A program made the translations under genes and the position numbers. Below are positions 14,546 to 15,271 of a stretch of DNA of 15,271 nucleotides, piece by piece (the first letter of the stretch is position 1; each line of letters begins with the position of its first letter). Origin of the DNA: Tissierellia bacterium (GTDB lineage: Bacteria; Bacillota_A; Clostridia; Tissierellales; Peptoniphilaceae). The stretch lies in NCBI GenBank assembly GCA_030537695.1, contig JAUNVJ010000022.1, positions 1 to 15,271 of the forward strand, given 5' to 3'. The notes beneath the pieces are model-generated. The model did no database searches, was not told the origin of the DNA, and was given only the letters and a program-made list of their open reading frames with translations.

Positions 14546-14634
14546 GGTAGAGTAAGGTCAGTGCGTTAAGTGTTAAGGGATGGGATGTGGCCCTTAAACG
14601 AAGCAAGTCGCGGTACTGATTTGCATCCGCTATC
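14546..14634 (+). ncRNA. Tetrahydrofolate (THF) riboswitch
   Basis: The sequence follows the THF riboswitch consensus found upstream of folT genes. P1 pairs GGTAG (14546-14550) with CTATC (14630-14634), including one G-U. AGAGTA follows P1. TCAGT and ACTGA form the P2 helix. The conserved blocks GCGTTAAGTG, GGGATG, ACGAAGCAAG, TCGCGGT and TTGCATCCGC are all present in order. P3 is formed by GTTAAGGG and CCCTTAAAC around GATGGGATGTGG. The RNA would bind reduced folates and lower expression of the folate transporter component downstream. Confidence 0.95.
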
Positions 14635-14675
14635 ATCCTGCTGTGATGGTAGCTACCAAGTACCATTATAGGAGG
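14629..14675 (+). promoter_or_regulatory. Expression platform of the THF riboswitch
   Basis: GCTATCATC (14629-14637), which contains the 3' strand of P1, can pair over 9 bp (one G-U) with GATGGTAGC (14645-14653). That segment also holds ATGGTA (14646-14651), which can pair with TACCAT (14661-14666), ending 3 nt before the ribosome binding site AGGAGG (14670-14675). The two pairings exclude each other. Ligand-stabilised P1 would free the middle segment to form the hairpin next to the ribosome binding site, reducing translation. No T-tract terminator is present, so control is probably translational. Confidence 0.6.
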
Positions 14676-14679
14676 TTTT

Positions 14680-15237
14680 ATGTCTAAAAATTTTAAAAAT
14701 ATTCGCACTTTAACGGCAGTAGCAGCATTTATTGCTATGTCCGTCGTATTCAGTCAGTTCTTGTCCATTACCTTTGCCGATCGGAAATTCAGTTTTACCT
14801 TTTTAGTAACGGCAACCATGGGTTCCGTATTTAATTTACCAATTCTTATCTTGGCACAAGTATTGATTGACTTAATCGGAAATACGCTTTTTTCCAAGGG
14901 CTTTCCCTATTATCCCCTCTTCTTAGTTCCGAAAATCGTTTCAGTATTTATTTACTATTACTTTTTCCACAATAAAGAGATCACATGGAAAAATGCGTTG
15001 ATAGCAACCCTTTTGGTATCGATAATTTGTAATATTTTATTAAATGGATTTGCTATTTCCAGTTTAATGAAGACACCCTACATTCCTACATTGGTATCCA
15101 GAGCTGGAACCAGTACGATCAATTTGATACAAAGGGCCATTATGATGCCTTTATTGTTACCGAAATTGGCAACGATAGCAAGGAGAGAATTGCTACGGAT
15201 CGGTGCCATTGATCGGATACCATATAAGGAGCAATGA
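14680..15237 (+). CDS. folT: Folate-specific ECF transporter S component
   Basis: This 185-residue integral membrane protein is the substrate-binding component that captures folate and works with the shared energising module EcfA-EcfA'-EcfT, which is not in this window. About five or six hydrophobic segments are visible: 10-31, 37-54, 55-70, 79-97, 105-124 and 148-162. The N-terminus starts TLTAVAAFIAMSVVFSQFLSI, like other S components, in which helix 1 carries small residues contacting EcfT. The GFPYYPLFLVPKIVS loop (74-88) fits the FolT family. The assignment to folate rests strongly on the THF riboswitch directly upstream. AGGAGG (14670-14675) sits 4 nt before the ATG. The gene is monocistronic and ends on a strong terminator. 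Confidence 0.92.
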   Translation: MSKNFKNIRTLTAVAAFIAMSVVFSQFLSITFADRKFSFTFLVTATMGSVFNLPILILAQVLIDLIGNTLFSKGFPYYPLFLVPKIVSVFIYYYFFHNKEITWKNALIATLLVSIICNILLNGFAISSLMKTPYIPTLVSRAGTSTINLIQRAIMMPLLLPKLATIARRELLRIGAIDRIPYKEQ

Positions 15238-15243
15238 CCAATC

Positions 15244-15269
15244 AATCCCGGAATTTCCGGGATTTTTTT
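15244..15269 (+). terminator. Intrinsic terminator of folT
   Basis: AATCCCGG (from 15244) pairs with CCGGGATT (to 15264) around a small AATTT loop, followed by a T-run ending at 15269. It starts 7 nt after the folT stop codon. Confidence 0.9.
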
Positions 15270-15271
15270 AT

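Overview
The window looks like chromosome from a low-GC Gram-positive bacterium, most likely an anaerobic clostridial or Tissierellia-type Firmicute. The evidence is AT-rich intergenic DNA, AGGAGG-type ribosome binding sites, near-consensus sigma-A promoters, a valine T-box, a tetrahydrofolate riboswitch, and anaerobe-type genes such as methionine gamma-lyase. The genus cannot be fixed from the sequence alone.

Layout. Positions 1-174 end in the T arm, acceptor strand and CCA of a serine-type tRNA whose 5' half is absent. Positions 175-1050 are very AT-rich with faint coding remnants. A small cyclodeaminase/cyclohydrolase-family gene follows (1128-1682). After it come a long palindrome, a promoter, and a candidate structured small RNA of about 130 nt with its own terminator (1881-2011). 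Methionine gamma-lyase lies on the minus strand (2046-3242). Positions 3243-4930 hold no gene I can recognise. A small DUF1294 membrane protein (5025-5297) is followed by a broken 3' remnant of a CorA magnesium transporter gene.

From 5777 the sequence is dense and orderly. The genes are an MTH1187-type thiamine-binding protein (minus), a D-Ala-D-Ala carboxypeptidase (plus), a TRIC/UPF0126 membrane protein (minus), an MTA/SAH deaminase-type amidohydrolase (plus), trpS, a valine T-box with valS, folC overlapping valS by 4 nt, and a tetrahydrofolate riboswitch with folT.

Functional themes are one-carbon, folate and methyl-group metabolism (cyclodeaminase, folC, riboswitch-controlled folT, SAH/MTA deaminase, methionine gamma-lyase) and tRNA charging (trpS, valS). 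valS and folC share a T-box-controlled transcript, so folate polyglutamylation may be tied partly to valine supply. folT has its own folate-sensing leader.

I found no clear new multi-gene system. The best candidates for something undescribed are the small RNA at 1881-2011, the mirrored divergent promoter at 7776-7817 that seems to drive a leaderless mRNA, and the alternative-pairing expression platform of the folT riboswitch.
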